NCBI RefSeq assembly: GCF_026340095.1
Contig: NZ_JAPEPO010000001.1
Span: 3,254,501 to 3,318,500 of the forward strand
DNA length: 64,000 nt
Direction of reading: 5' to 3'
Source: Streptomyces sp. NBC_01446
GTDB taxonomy: Bacteria; Actinomycetota; Actinomycetes; Streptomycetales; Streptomycetaceae
In this document: positions 9,050 to 18,143 of the stretch, piece by piece
Position numbering within the stretch: position 1 is the stretch's first letter
Layout of the letters: every line of letters starts with the position of its first letter
Position numbers and translations under genes: made by a program
Notes under the pieces: model-generated
What the model was told of the DNA's origin: nothing
What the model saw: only the letters and a program-made list of their open reading frames with translations
Database searches by the model: none

Positions 9050-9564
9050 CGCCGGGCACCCCCGGCCACCCAGTGAGCCCCGAGCCGCGCGGCGACCGCC
9101 CCGAGCGCCGCCCCCGCCGCCACGTCCGACGGGTAGTGCACCCCGACGACCATGCGCGAGACACACATCGCCGCCGCCAACGGCGGGACGAGCAGCGCTC
9201 CCGCCGGCCGCAACGCCCCGAACGCGACGGTCGCAGCGGCCGCCGAAGCTGCGTGCGAACTGGGGAAGGAATGCCGCCCCGCCGTCCGCACGAGCGGCTC
9301 CACACCGCTCTCCGCCCCCGGCCGCGGCCGCCGGACGACCCGCTTGATCCCCATGCTGGCCACGTGCGCCGCGGCGGTCAGCGCCGTACCGCGCAGCCAC
9401 GCCCCTCGCCGCTCCCGGTCGACCGCTGCCCCCAACAACCCCGCGCCGAGCCAGAGCGCGCCGTGCTCCCCGCTCCAGGACAGAGCGCGCGCGACCGCCG
9501 CCACGCGCCGGTCCGTACCGCAGTCGCGCAATGCCGACAGCAATCGGCGGTCCATATCGTCCAT
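9046..9564 (-). CDS. PAP2-family phosphatase
   Basis: A 172-residue membrane phosphatase of the PAP2 superfamily. The three signature motifs are present: KRVVRRPRP, the catalytic PSSHAAS, and SRMVVGVHYPSDVAAG. Several short hydrophobic helices surround them. In mycobacteria a PAP2 protein (Rv3807c) beside the UbiA enzyme is proposed to dephosphorylate decaprenyl-phosphoryl-5-phosphoribose, and the same pairing is seen here with a 4-nt ATGA overlap. The ATG at 9564 (MDDMDRR) is preferred. Upstream in-frame GTG or ATG codons could add up to 10 residues. It is divergent from the DprE1-like gene. Confidence 0.83.
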   Translation of the reverse strand: MDDMDRRLLSALRDCGTDRRVAAVARALSWSGEHGALWLGAGLLGAAVDRERRGAWLRGTALTAAAHVASMGIKRVVRRPRPGAESGVEPLVRTAGRHSFPSSHAASAAAATVAFGALRPAGALLVPPLAAAMCVSRMVVGVHYPSDVAAGAALGAVAARLGAHWVAGGARR

Positions 9565-9675
9565 GTGGCTCACTCTGCGGGTCAAAACCCGCATAACTCA
9601 GACAATTTTGGGTGACACCCATTCAATCACCCATTTCGGTGAGGGCCTGGTTTGTTTGGGGCGAAGGCCCTATCT

Positions 9676-11271
9676 ATGGGCGATACGGTCGCGGTCATGG
9701 CTGCCGATCCCGCTCCCCCCACCGCCCGCACACCTGCCGTCACCCCCGGCGTCACACCCTCCGACCCAGCCGCCCCTGCCGCGCCGTCCACAAACACAAC
9801 TGCGCCCACCTCTGCGCCCGCACCCGCGCTCATCTCGTCGGCCGTCCCGGCACCCGGCACTCCCCCCACCACGTCACCTTCCCCCGAGTCCGTCCACGAC
9901 GGCCCCTCCGACGGCATTCTCGACACCGTCCCCATGACCGGCTGGGGCCGCACCGCCCCCACCGCCGCCCGCATCGTGCGCCCACGCTCCTACGCGGAGG
10001 CGGCAGCCGTGGTCCGTGCATGCGGGACGCCGGGCCACCGGGGCAACATCGCCCGCGGCCTGGGCCGGGCTTACGGAGATGCGGCACAGAACGCCGGCGG
10101 CAGCGTCCTGGACATGACCGGACTGGACCGCATCCACTCGATCGACGCGTCCGGTGGGACCGTGCTGTGCGACGCGGGCGTCTCACTGCACCGCCTGATG
10201 GAAGTCCTCCTACCCCTGGGCTGGTTCGTCCCCGTGACTCCCGGCACGCGCTACGTCACGGTGGGCGGCGCGATCGGTGCCGACATCCACGGCAAGAACC
10301 ACCACGTCTCGGGATCGTTCTCCCGCCACGTGCTCGCCCTGGAACTGCTCACAGCCGATGGCGAAGTGCGGATCGTCGAGCGCGGCAGCGAGCTGTTCGA
10401 CGCGACGGCCGGCGGTATGGGACTCACCGGGATCATCCTCACTGCCACCATCCAACTCCTCCCTGTCGAAACCTCGTTCATGTCGGTCGACACCGAACGC
10501 GCCGTTGACCTCGACGACTTGATGGCCCGCCTCACCGAGACCGATCACCTCTATCGCTACTCGGTCGCCTGGATCGACCTCCTGGCCCGCGGAGCCTCGA
10601 TGGGCCGCTCGGTACTGACCCGCGGTGATCACGCTCCGCTGGATGCCGTTCCCGCACGGGCACGCAGGGCGCCACTGACGTTCCGTCCCAGGCAGCTTCC
10701 GGCCGCACCCGGATTCGTACCCGAAGGACTCCTGGGCCGCAGGACCGTCGGCCTCTTCAACGAGCTCTGGTACCGCAAGGCCCCCACGTCGCGCGTCGGC
10801 GAGATCCAGAGGCTCTCCTCCTACTTCCACCCCCTCGACGGCGTACCGCACTGGAATCGCATCTACGGGCGCAGCGGATTCGTCCAGTACCAATTCGTCG
10901 TCGGATATGGCCAGGAGGAAGCACTTCGCCGCATCGTGCGGCGCATCTCCGAGCGCCGGTGCCCCTCCTTCCTGGCGGTCCTCAAGCGCTTCGGCGACGC
11001 GGATCCCGGCTGGCTGTCCTTTCCCATGCCCGGCTGGACGCTGGCACTCGACATTCCCGCGAACCTGCCAGGACTCGGCGTGTTCCTCGACGAACTCGAC
11101 GAGGAGGTGGCCGCGGCAGACGGACGCATCTACCTGGCCAAGGACTCGCGGCTAAGGCCCGAGCTGCTCTCGGCGATGTATCCCCATCTCGATGAATTCC
11201 GCGCCCTGCGAGCCCAGTTGGACCCGCGAGGCGTGTTCCGCTCGGATCTGTCCCGGCGCCTCGGACTCTGA
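9676..11271 (+). CDS. dprE1: DprE1-like FAD-dependent oxidase
   Basis: A 531-residue FAD-linked oxidase resembling DprE1, the flavin subunit that oxidises C2 of decaprenyl-phosphoryl-ribose. About 85 low-complexity Pro/Thr/Ala residues precede the homologous part, which starts at MTGWGRTAP. VTVGGAIGADIHGKNHH (FAD contact), FNELWYRK, FYHPLD-like YFHPLD, WNRIYG, FVQYQFVV and YLAKDSR (active-site Lys) follow the mycobacterial order. The benzothiazinone-reactive Cys position reads Ala (GWTLALD against GWNICVD in M. tuberculosis, from memory). GAAGG 8 nt upstream favours ATG 9676. It is followed after 199 bp by the DprE2-like gene. The symbol is by similarity only. Confidence 0.82.
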   Translation: MGDTVAVMAADPAPPTARTPAVTPGVTPSDPAAPAAPSTNTTAPTSAPAPALISSAVPAPGTPPTTSPSPESVHDGPSDGILDTVPMTGWGRTAPTAARIVRPRSYAEAAAVVRACGTPGHRGNIARGLGRAYGDAAQNAGGSVLDMTGLDRIHSIDASGGTVLCDAGVSLHRLMEVLLPLGWFVPVTPGTRYVTVGGAIGADIHGKNHHVSGSFSRHVLALELLTADGEVRIVERGSELFDATAGGMGLTGIILTATIQLLPVETSFMSVDTERAVDLDDLMARLTETDHLYRYSVAWIDLLARGASMGRSVLTRGDHAPLDAVPARARRAPLTFRPRQLPAAPGFVPEGLLGRRTVGLFNELWYRKAPTSRVGEIQRLSSYFHPLDGVPHWNRIYGRSGFVQYQFVVGYGQEEALRRIVRRISERRCPSFLAVLKRFGDADPGWLSFPMPGWTLALDIPANLPGLGVFLDELDEEVAAADGRIYLAKDSRLRPELLSAMYPHLDEFRALRAQLDPRGVFRSDLSRRLGL

Positions 11272-11395
11272 CCGGAATGGGAACGAGTGCCGTGACCGGA
11301 GCCTTCGCACTTACCGACAGTCCCGCTCGCCCACATCGCACGCACGTCGTACCCCCCTCACCCGGCACGGTCCCTCCGCACCGATTCACTTTTGG

Positions 11396-11423
11396 TACAC
11401 CGCTCGGGCCGTCCGGGTTCCCA
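11396..11423 (-). promoter_or_regulatory. ECF-type promoter motif, copy 3, antisense to DprE1-like gene
   Basis: On the minus strand the sequence reads TGGGAACC (11423-11416), 13 nt, then CGGTGTA (11402-11396). This is the same motif and spacing as the copies at 14189 and 15756. It points leftward into the end of the DprE1-like gene, and a GTG lies 6 nt after the -10, as at copy 2. The region is about 80% identical to copy 2 over some 60 bp, so it is a duplicate. Confidence 0.6.
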
Positions 11424-11470
11424 TCCCGCCCCCACCGATTTCGGTCCCGCCCATTTGGAGTTTGGTTCTC

Positions 11471-12226
11471 ATGAAGGACGCCTTCGGCACCCCCCAGTCC
11501 TTGCTCGTCCTCGGCGGCACCTCCGAGATCGCGCTCGCCACCGCGCGACGCCTCGTGGCCCGGCGGACCCGAACGGTGTGGCTGGCCGGCCGCCCGTCCC
11601 CCGCCCTCGACCGTGCGGCCGCCGAACTCCGCGACATGGGCGCCGACGCCCGTACCGTCGCCTTCGACGCGCTCGACTCCGAGGCGCACGAGGTGACGCT
11701 GGGCAAGGTGTTCGCCGAGGGCGACATCGACATGGTGCTGCTGGCGTTCGGGATCCTCGGCGACCAGGCCCGCGACGAGGACGAGCCGCTGGCCGCGGTG
11801 CGCGTCGCGCAGACCAACTACACAGGCGCCGTATCGGCGGGCCTCATCTGCGCCCGCGCCCTGCAGTCCCAGGGCCACGGCTCGCTGGTGGTGCTCTCGT
11901 CGGTCGCGGGTGAGCGGGCCCGCCGGTCCAACTTCATCTACGGGTCGAGCAAGGCCGGCCTGGACGCCTTCGCGCAGGGCCTCGGCGACGCACTGCACGG
12001 CACCGGCGTGCACGTAATGGTCGTGCGCCCCGGCTTCGTACGGTCAAAGATGACGGCGGGCATGGCGGAGGCACCCATGGCCACCACCCCGGAGGCGGTG
12101 GCACAGGCCATCGAGACGGGACTCAGGCGCCGGTCGGAGACCGTGTGGGTGCCGGGGGCCCTGCGCATGGTGATGTCGGCGCTGCGGCATGTCCCGCGTC
12201 CGCTGTTCCGGCGCCTGCCGATGTAG
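11471..12226 (+). CDS. dprE2: DprE2-like short-chain dehydrogenase
   Basis: A 251-residue NAD-dependent SDR enzyme very close in layout to DprE2, which reduces the keto intermediate to decaprenyl-phosphoryl-arabinose. Shared features from N to C: SLLVLGGTSEIALATARRL (Rossmann), VAFDALDSE, FGILGDQ, QTNYTGAVS, LSSVAGERARRSNFIYGSSKAG (catalytic Ser, Tyr, Lys), VVRPGFVRSKMT and the C-terminal LRHVPRPLFRRLPM. Its length matches the mycobacterial protein (about 254). The start ATG at 11471 gives the matching N-terminus, although no strong ribosome site is visible. It probably works with the DprE1-like protein upstream. Confidence 0.85.
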   Translation: MKDAFGTPQSLLVLGGTSEIALATARRLVARRTRTVWLAGRPSPALDRAAAELRDMGADARTVAFDALDSEAHEVTLGKVFAEGDIDMVLLAFGILGDQARDEDEPLAAVRVAQTNYTGAVSAGLICARALQSQGHGSLVVLSSVAGERARRSNFIYGSSKAGLDAFAQGLGDALHGTGVHVMVVRPGFVRSKMTAGMAEAPMATTPEAVAQAIETGLRRRSETVWVPGALRMVMSALRHVPRPLFRRLPM

Positions 12227-12243
12227 GCCGTGTCGCAACTGCG

Positions 12244-12276
12244 GCCGGCCGACTCGCTGCGCGTCAGCGAGCCGGC
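12244..12276. terminator. Hairpin between convergent DprE2-like and 2H genes
   Basis: CTCGCTG (12253-12259) pairs with CAGCGAG (12265-12271), flanked by GCCGGC and CCGGC. It lies just after the DprE2-like stop and overlaps the 3' end of the convergent gene, so it could serve both. Confidence 0.5.
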
Positions 12277-12845
12277 TGTCGGCCCCGCTTCGAGCGGTCG
12301 GGGCCCTGCGCGGGAACTGCTGGGCCGCCGAAGGGGAACTCGCGCAACTTTCGCCAGATACCGTCGGCGCCCTGCTCGTACAGCGCGAACCCGGTGCACG
12401 GCCAGGCCGCCTCGTACCCGGCGAGCTCCGAGTACGCCCGGTCCATCGCTTCCTCCGCGATGCCGTGCGCCACCGTGACGTGCGGGTGATAGGGAAACTG
12501 CAGCTCGCGCGCGACCGGACCGGACTCGTCACGGACCTGCTTCTGCAGCCACGTACAGGCCTCGGCGCCCTCGACGACCTGTACGAACACAACAGGAGAC
12601 AGCGGACGGAAGGTTCCCGTCCCCGCGAGCCGCATCGCGAAGTTCCGCCCCGCGGCGGCGACCGCCTCGAGATGGTCCTCGACCGAAGGCAGCGACCTGG
12701 CCTCCACCTCGGTCGGCGGGAGCAGAGTGACGTGCGTGGGGATGCCGTGCGCAGCGGGGTCACCGAAGCCCGCGCGCCGCTCCTGGAGCTGGCTGCCGTG
12801 TGGCTCCGGAACCGCGATCGAAACGCCGATCGTTACGGTCCCCAC
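12264..12845 (-). CDS. 2H-superfamily phosphoesterase (2'-5' RNA ligase-like)
   Basis: A 193-residue cytoplasmic protein with the two H-x-T motifs of the 2H superfamily: THVTLLPP (about residue 38) and HPHVTVAHG (about 120). Such proteins act as 2',3'-cyclic phosphodiesterases or as tRNA 2'-5' ligases. Which activity applies is not visible. The GTG start at 12845 has AGGAG 5-6 nt upstream. The last 25 residues are basic and Pro-rich. It lies 51 nt downstream of trpS on the same strand and may be co-transcribed with it, a link that would fit an RNA-related role. Confidence 0.82.
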   Translation of the reverse strand: MGTVTIGVSIAVPEPHGSQLQERRAGFGDPAAHGIPTHVTLLPPTEVEARSLPSVEDHLEAVAAAGRNFAMRLAGTGTFRPLSPVVFVQVVEGAEACTWLQKQVRDESGPVARELQFPYHPHVTVAHGIAEEAMDRAYSELAGYEAAWPCTGFALYEQGADGIWRKLREFPFGGPAVPAQGPDRSKRGRQPAR

Positions 12846-12896
12846 GTCGTACTCCTGTCGTCGTGTGGCGGTAAGGCGGTTCAGACGGGCTGGGGC

Positions 12897-13934
<1,038 letters not shown>

Positions 13935-14016
13935 TCATTAGTTGGAAACAGGTGGGCGACGGGTGCACGACAAGTGCTGAAACCGTGCACGGAGCGCTGT
14001 CGCCCACCCCGCCCGG

Positions 14017-14080
14017 CGTGTCGCCGGAACCTGGCCACGGGACCCGGCCACGGGGCCCGTGGCCAGGTTCCGGCGACACG
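14017..14080. repeat. Perfect 25-bp inverted repeat, 14-nt loop
   Basis: The arm 14017-14041 is the exact reverse complement of 14056-14080. The loop 14042-14055 together with the start of the right arm contains a further copy of the 13-bp unit that repeats just downstream (14046-14058). It could be a very stable hairpin in either transcript, a transcription barrier between trpS and the sigma locus, or a protein-binding site. Confidence 0.85.
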
Positions 14081-14086
14081 GGACCC

Positions 14087-14138
14087 GGCCACGGGGCCCG
14101 GCCACGGGGCCCGGCCACGGGGCCCGGCCACGGGGCCC
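14087..14138. repeat. Four tandem copies of a 13-bp unit
   Basis: GGCCACGGGGCCC occurs at 14087, 14100, 14113 and 14126 without change. A fifth copy is at 14046-14058 within the neighbouring hairpin. Confidence 0.85.
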
Positions 14139-14188
14139 GGCTTCGGAACTGCCTTGCGGAACAAGTTCGGAAAAACCTGAGCGACGGG

Positions 14189-14216
14189 TGGGAACCGATG
14201 CGAGGGGTGCGGTGTA
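14189..14216 (+). promoter_or_regulatory. ECF-type promoter motif, copy 1, before sigma gene
   Basis: TGGGAACC (14189-14196), 13 nt, CGGTGTA (14210-14216). The GGAAC-type -35 is typical of ECF sigma promoters. The GTG proposed as start of the sigma gene lies 8 nt after the -10, implying a leaderless, self-activated transcript. The same motif and spacing occur at 15756 and, inverted, at 11423. Confidence 0.65.
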
Positions 14217-14224
14217 TCAACGAT

Positions 14225-14845
14225 GTGAGGACACAGGGGGAGGTCCTGGAGGGGGGCCGCATCGTCGACGACGAGCGTGCGGTGATCGCTCGCGTGCGCG
14301 CCGGAGATGTGGAGGCGTACGCGGTACTGGTGCGCGCCTTCACCGGGCTGGCGCTGCGGGCGGCCCGGGCCCTCGGGGCAGGAGCGGACGCGGAGGACGT
14401 GGTGCAGCAGGCCTTTTTCAAGGCGTACTGCGCCCTGGGACAGTTTCGGGACGACTCGTCGTTCAAGCCGTGGCTGCTCACGATCGTCGCCAATGAGACG
14501 AGGAACACAGTGCGCTCGGCGGTGCGGCAGCGTTCGGTCGTGGGGCGGGAAGCGACGTTGATAGAGGCCGAGCCGCTGATACCCGAGACCACGGATCCGG
14601 CGGTCGCGGCCGTCCACTACGAGCGGCGGACGGCGTTGCTCGCCGCGCTCGAGGAGCTGAGCGAGGAGCATCGGCTGGTCGTCACGTATCGGTATCTGCT
14701 CGAGATGGACGAGGCGGAGACGGCCGAGGCGCTCGGCTGGCCGCGCGGCACCGTGAAGTCGAGGCTCAATCGCGCGCTGCGGAAGCTGAAGCGCATTCTT
14801 CCGGCTGAGCTGGACCCGCGCGAGGGAGGTGATGAGCATGAGTGA
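14225..14845 (+). CDS. ECF-family RNA polymerase sigma factor
   Basis: A 206-residue sigma-70 family factor of the extracytoplasmic function group. Region 2 runs from YAVLVRAFTGLALRAARALG through DAEDVVQQAFFKAYCAL to FKPWLLTIVANETRN. Region 4 is LEELSEEHRLVVTYRYLLEMDEAETAEALGWPRGTVKSRLNRALRKLK. The GTG at 14225 is chosen because it directly follows the ECF-like promoter and leaves a short leader before region 2. The gene overlaps the next one by 8 nt, so sigma and the adjacent membrane protein are made together. I expect autoregulation from the motif at 14189. Confidence 0.88.
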   Translation: MRTQGEVLEGGRIVDDERAVIARVRAGDVEAYAVLVRAFTGLALRAARALGAGADAEDVVQQAFFKAYCALGQFRDDSSFKPWLLTIVANETRNTVRSAVRQRSVVGREATLIEAEPLIPETTDPAVAAVHYERRTALLAALEELSEEHRLVVTYRYLLEMDEAETAEALGWPRGTVKSRLNRALRKLKRILPAELDPREGGDEHE

Positions 14846-15701
14846 ACCGCGTCACGAGGACGACGGGAGCCGGCGCCCCGGCAAGGAGCACGGGCCCCGC
14901 ACGGACCGTGGGCTGCCGGCTGAGCTGCGCGCGCTGGGCAGGTCCCTGGACGGTCTGGGCCCCGGCGGCGAGTCGATGGCCGAGCGGGTGCTGGCACAGA
15001 TAATCGCCGAGTCGGTTCCGGCGCCGGTGGCCGAGCCGACGGCGGACCCTGTCCGGGTGCGGCGCGCGCGTCGCTGGATACGGAAGCGGTGGCGGATGCT
15101 CACGGCGGGGCTGTGCGGAGTGCTGACCGTGCTCGTGCTCACGCCTCCGGTGCGGGCCGAGGTCGCCGAGTGGTTCGGCTTCGGCGGGGTGGAGGTCCGG
15201 TACGACCCCTCGGCCCTGCCGTCGTCCGGTGTGCACGTCCCCGGGTGCGGCACGTCGCTGTCGCTGGGCGAGGCCCGACGAGACGCCGGATTCGAACCGC
15301 TGGTGCCGGGCGAGCTGGGAATGCCGGACGCCGTGACGGTGACACGGGAACCGAAGTCGCGCTTCTTGATCACACTGTGCTGGCGCGATGCCGGGCACAC
15401 GATCCGACTCGACGAGTACCCGGCGCAGCTCGACATCGGGTACATGAAATCGGTGCGCATGCAGCCGCACTGGGTCGACCTCGGCCGGGGTACGGGGCTG
15501 TGGTTCGCCCAGCCGCATCTGCTCGGTTTTTGGATGCTCGACGGCAACGGCGACCGGTGGACCCGTTCTGAACGCACCGCGGGACCGACGCTCCTGTGGA
15601 CCCGCCGACAGGAGATGACGCTCCGCCTGGAGGGAGTCGATTCCCGGGAACGGGCGATCGAGATCGCACGGTCGGTACGAAAGCCGGACGCCCTCCGCTG
15701 A
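14838..15701 (+). CDS. Single-pass membrane protein, putative anti-sigma or partner
   Basis: A 287-residue protein. Residues 1-85 are polar and cytoplasmic, one membrane helix follows (MLTAGLCGVLTVLVLTPPV, about 89-107), then an extracytoplasmic domain of about 175 residues with two Cys (PGCGTS and ITLCWRD). The arrangement, immediately after and overlapping an ECF sigma gene, fits an anti-sigma factor or a membrane partner. I do not see the HxxxCxxC zinc motif of ZAS anti-sigma factors. GAGGGAGG 8 nt before ATG 14838 fixes the start. The outer domain resembles DUF4367-type lipoprotein domains only vaguely. Confidence 0.6.
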   Translation: MSEPRHEDDGSRRPGKEHGPRTDRGLPAELRALGRSLDGLGPGGESMAERVLAQIIAESVPAPVAEPTADPVRVRRARRWIRKRWRMLTAGLCGVLTVLVLTPPVRAEVAEWFGFGGVEVRYDPSALPSSGVHVPGCGTSLSLGEARRDAGFEPLVPGELGMPDAVTVTREPKSRFLITLCWRDAGHTIRLDEYPAQLDIGYMKSVRMQPHWVDLGRGTGLWFAQPHLLGFWMLDGNGDRWTRSERTAGPTLLWTRRQEMTLRLEGVDSRERAIEIARSVRKPDALR

Positions 15702-15755
15702 TGTCCGTGGGCTGGACCGGCGGACTCGCACAACCGAGAACTCGCACACCGAAGT

Positions 15756-15783
15756 TGGGAACCCGGTCGGGTCGAGCGGTGTA
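15756..15783 (+). promoter_or_regulatory. ECF-type promoter motif, copy 2
   Basis: TGGGAACC (15756-15763), 13 nt, CGGTGTA (15777-15783), identical in both boxes and spacing to copy 1. It precedes the exported protein gene at 15838, so that gene is a likely direct target of the adjacent sigma factor. Confidence 0.65.
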
Positions 15784-15837
15784 CCAGAAGTGAATCGACA
15801 CGGGCGGGCCGTGCCGGGAGCAGCTGGGGGGAAACGG

Positions 15838-16593
15838 ATGCGAACAGTACGAAGGCCGGCCGCGCTGGCGGTGGCACTGGTGGCGGCACTCGCCGCGATG
15901 CTATTGAGCGCGTCAGGGGCGTCGGCTGGCGGACCGACGAGCGTTCTGGTGGTGTCGCCCGAGAGCGGCCAGAGCGCGTCGCTCTACTTCAGTGACAAGA
16001 AGTACGGGCCGCTGGAGAGTCTCCTGGGCGAGCCGGACCAGGGGCGCCGGGAGGAGCCGCCCGGCTTGGGAATAGGCGCGGGGCGTCAGCTCAATGTCAC
16101 ATGGCTGGTGCACGACGTGCTGCCGTGGCGGGTCGACCGGGTCTATCCGGACTCGCCGGGCATGAAGGGCGTCTGGATACACACAGCGACTCACGTGCCG
16201 GACTCCTACAACGGGTACTGGCACAAGGCGCGCAAGCCGGCGGAGCTGCGGGCGCTGCTGAAGGACCTCGGAGTCATGGGCGCACGGTCCGCAAAGGGCG
16301 GGAGTCCGATCTTCCCGGTGCCCTGGCAGTCGCCCGACCGGTCCAAGGAAGCGCTCGGTGGAGCTCCGGCTCCGGCAGCCGACGGTCGCGATGCCGGGCC
16401 TTCCGAGAGCGCTCGGGCCCCGGCAGCCGGGTCGCAAGGCGGCGTGGACTGGTGGTGGGCGATACCGGGGCTGGTGGCGGGTGCCGCGCTGGCTCTGGTG
16501 CTGCGGCCCTTGGCCGACAGGCTGCCGGGTCGTCGCGGGACGGGCGGGACCCCGCCCGACGCGGGACCAAGGCAACAGCTGATCGATTCCTGA
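15838..16593 (+). CDS. Exported protein with C-terminal membrane anchor
   Basis: A 251-residue protein I cannot assign to a family. It has a Sec signal (RTVRRPAALAVALVAALAAM, cleavage near ASA-GG at about 31), an extracytoplasmic domain of about 150 residues with many aromatic residues (YFSDKKYGPLESLLG, HDVLPWRVDRVY, YNGYWHKARKP), a Ser/Ala/Pro linker, and a C-terminal helix (WWWAIPGLVAGAALALVL) with a basic cytoplasmic tail. ATG 15838 has GGGGGGAA about 5 nt upstream. A leaderless GTG start at 15790, 6 nt after the ECF -10, is an alternative. It is likely part of the sigma regulon and acts at the cell envelope. Confidence 0.65.
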   Translation: MRTVRRPAALAVALVAALAAMLLSASGASAGGPTSVLVVSPESGQSASLYFSDKKYGPLESLLGEPDQGRREEPPGLGIGAGRQLNVTWLVHDVLPWRVDRVYPDSPGMKGVWIHTATHVPDSYNGYWHKARKPAELRALLKDLGVMGARSAKGGSPIFPVPWQSPDRSKEALGGAPAPAADGRDAGPSESARAPAAGSQGGVDWWWAIPGLVAGAALALVLRPLADRLPGRRGTGGTPPDAGPRQQLIDS

Positions 16594-16631
16594 GGGTCGC
16601 TCTCCAGCTCTCCCGGCTGGGGGAGCGCACT

Positions 16632-16667
16632 GACCGGCCCGTCGGTGCGGCTGGTGACGGGCCGGTC
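16632..16667. terminator. Perfect 12-bp hairpin between convergent genes
   Basis: Arms 16632-16643 and 16656-16667 with a 12-nt loop lie between the exported protein gene and glyA and end 6 nt before the glyA stop codon. It probably works in both directions. Confidence 0.7.
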
Positions 16668-16673
16668 AAGCGA

Positions 16674-18122
16674 TCAGGTGAGGTCGACCTCCGGGTAGAG
16701 CGGGAAGCCGCTCAGCAGGTCGGACGCTCGTGTGGAGACCTCGTCGGCGATCTTCTCGTCCAGGACGTGCTGCGCCTTGGAGGGCGCGCCCTTGCTGGTG
16801 GTGCCCGCTTCGGCGGCGGTGAGGACGCGGTCGATGAGGCCCGCGACCTCGTCCATCTCCGCGGTGCCGAGGCCACGGGTGGTCAGGGCAGGGGTGCCGA
16901 TGCGGATACCGGACGTGTACCAGGCACCGTTCGGGTCGGAGGGGATGGAGTTGCGGTTGGTGACGATGCCGGAGTCGAGGAGCGCGTTCTCGGCCTGGCG
17001 GCCGGTGAGCTCGTAGGAGGTGGCGACATCGATCAGGTTGAGATGGTTGTCCGTGCCGCCCGTGACGAGGGTGGCGCCACGGGTGGTCAGGCCCTCGGCG
17101 AGGGCACGGGCGTTGTCGACGACGGACTGGGCGTAGTCGCGGAACTCGGGACGGCGGGCCTCGGCCAGGGCGACGGCCTTGGCGGCCATGACGTGCGGCA
17201 GCGGGCCGCCGAGGACCATCGGGCAGCCGCGGTCGACCTGGTCGGCGAGCGAGTCGTCGCAGAGCACCATGCCGCCGCGCGGGCCGCGCAGCGACTTGTG
17301 CGTCGTGGTGGTGACGATCTGGGCATGCGGCACCGGGTCGAAGTCGCCGGTGAGGACCTTGCCCGCGACCAGCCCCGCGAAGTGCGCCATGTCGACCATG
17401 AGGGTCGCCCCGACCTCGTCGGCGATCTCGCGCATGATGCGGAAGTTCACCAGGCGGGGGTACGCGGAGTAGCCGGCGACGATGATCAGCGGCTTGAAGT
17501 CGCGGGCGGTGGCGCGCAGGGCTTCGTAGTCGACGAGGCCGGTCTGCGGGTCGGTGCCGTAGCTGCGCTGGTCGAACATCTTGCCGGAGATGTTCGGGCG
17601 GAAGCCGTGGGTGAGGTGGCCGCCGGCGTCCAGGGACATGCCGAGCATGCGCTGGTTGCCGAAGGCCTGACGGAGTTCGGCCCAGTCGGCGTCGGAGAGG
17701 TCGTTCACGTTGCGGACGCCGGCCAGCTCCAGGGCGGGCGCCTCGACGCGCTGGGCGAGGACGGCCCAGAAGGCGACGAGGTTGGCGTCGATGCCGGAGT
17801 GCGGTTGTACATAGGCGTGGCGGGCGCCGAAGAGCTCGCGGGCGTGTTCGGCGGCGAGGGCCTCGACGGTGTCGACGTTGCGGCAGCCGGCGTAGAAGCG
17901 GCGGCCGACGGTGCCCTCGGCGTACTTGTCGCTGAACCAGTTACCCATCGCGAGGAGGGTGGCCGGGGAAGCGTAGTTCTCGCTGGCGATCAGCTTGAGC
18001 ATCTCGCGCTGGTCGGCGATCTCCTGGCCGATGGCGTCGGCCACGCGGGGCTCGACAGCCCGGATCACGTCGAGGGCGCTGCGGAACGCTACGGATTCGC
18101 TGGAGAGGGTGGGCTCTGACAT
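16674..18122 (-). CDS. glyA: Serine hydroxymethyltransferase
   Basis: A PLP enzyme converting serine plus tetrahydrofolate to glycine plus 5,10-methylene-THF in the cytoplasm. At 482 residues it is about 60 longer than usual GlyA, from a longer N-terminus and insertions such as [19 protein letters not shown]. Hallmarks are intact: [36 protein letters not shown] and the PLP lysine motif [17 protein letters not shown] 18122 (MSEPTLSS) has GGAGGT 5 nt upstream. It is divergent from rocD. A palindromic element lies 20 nt upstream of the start. One-carbon units made here feed the folD and purN/purH steps further along. Confidence 0.95.
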   Translation of the reverse strand: MSEPTLSSESVAFRSALDVIRAVEPRVADAIGQEIADQREMLKLIASENYASPATLLAMGNWFSDKYAEGTVGRRFYAGCRNVDTVEALAAEHARELFGARHAYVQPHSGIDANLVAFWAVLAQRVEAPALELAGVRNVNDLSDADWAELRQAFGNQRMLGMSLDAGGHLTHGFRPNISGKMFDQRSYGTDPQTGLVDYEALRATARDFKPLIIVAGYSAYPRLVNFRIMREIADEVGATLMVDMAHFAGLVAGKVLTGDFDPVPHAQIVTTTTHKSLRGPRGGMVLCDDSLADQVDRGCPMVLGGPLPHVMAAKAVALAEARRPEFRDYAQSVVDNARALAEGLTTRGATLVTGGTDNHLNLIDVATSYELTGRQAENALLDSGIVTNRNSIPSDPNGAWYTSGIRIGTPALTTRGLGTAEMDEVAGLIDRVLTAAEAGTTSKGAPSKAQHVLDEKIADEVSTRASDLLSGFPLYPEVDLT

Positions 18123-18143
18123 GACGGACCTCCGGACGGATGG

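Noticed and set aside
14087..14138. 13-bp tandem units considered as a CRISPR array
   Set aside because: The units are directly adjacent with no spacers and no cas genes are present.
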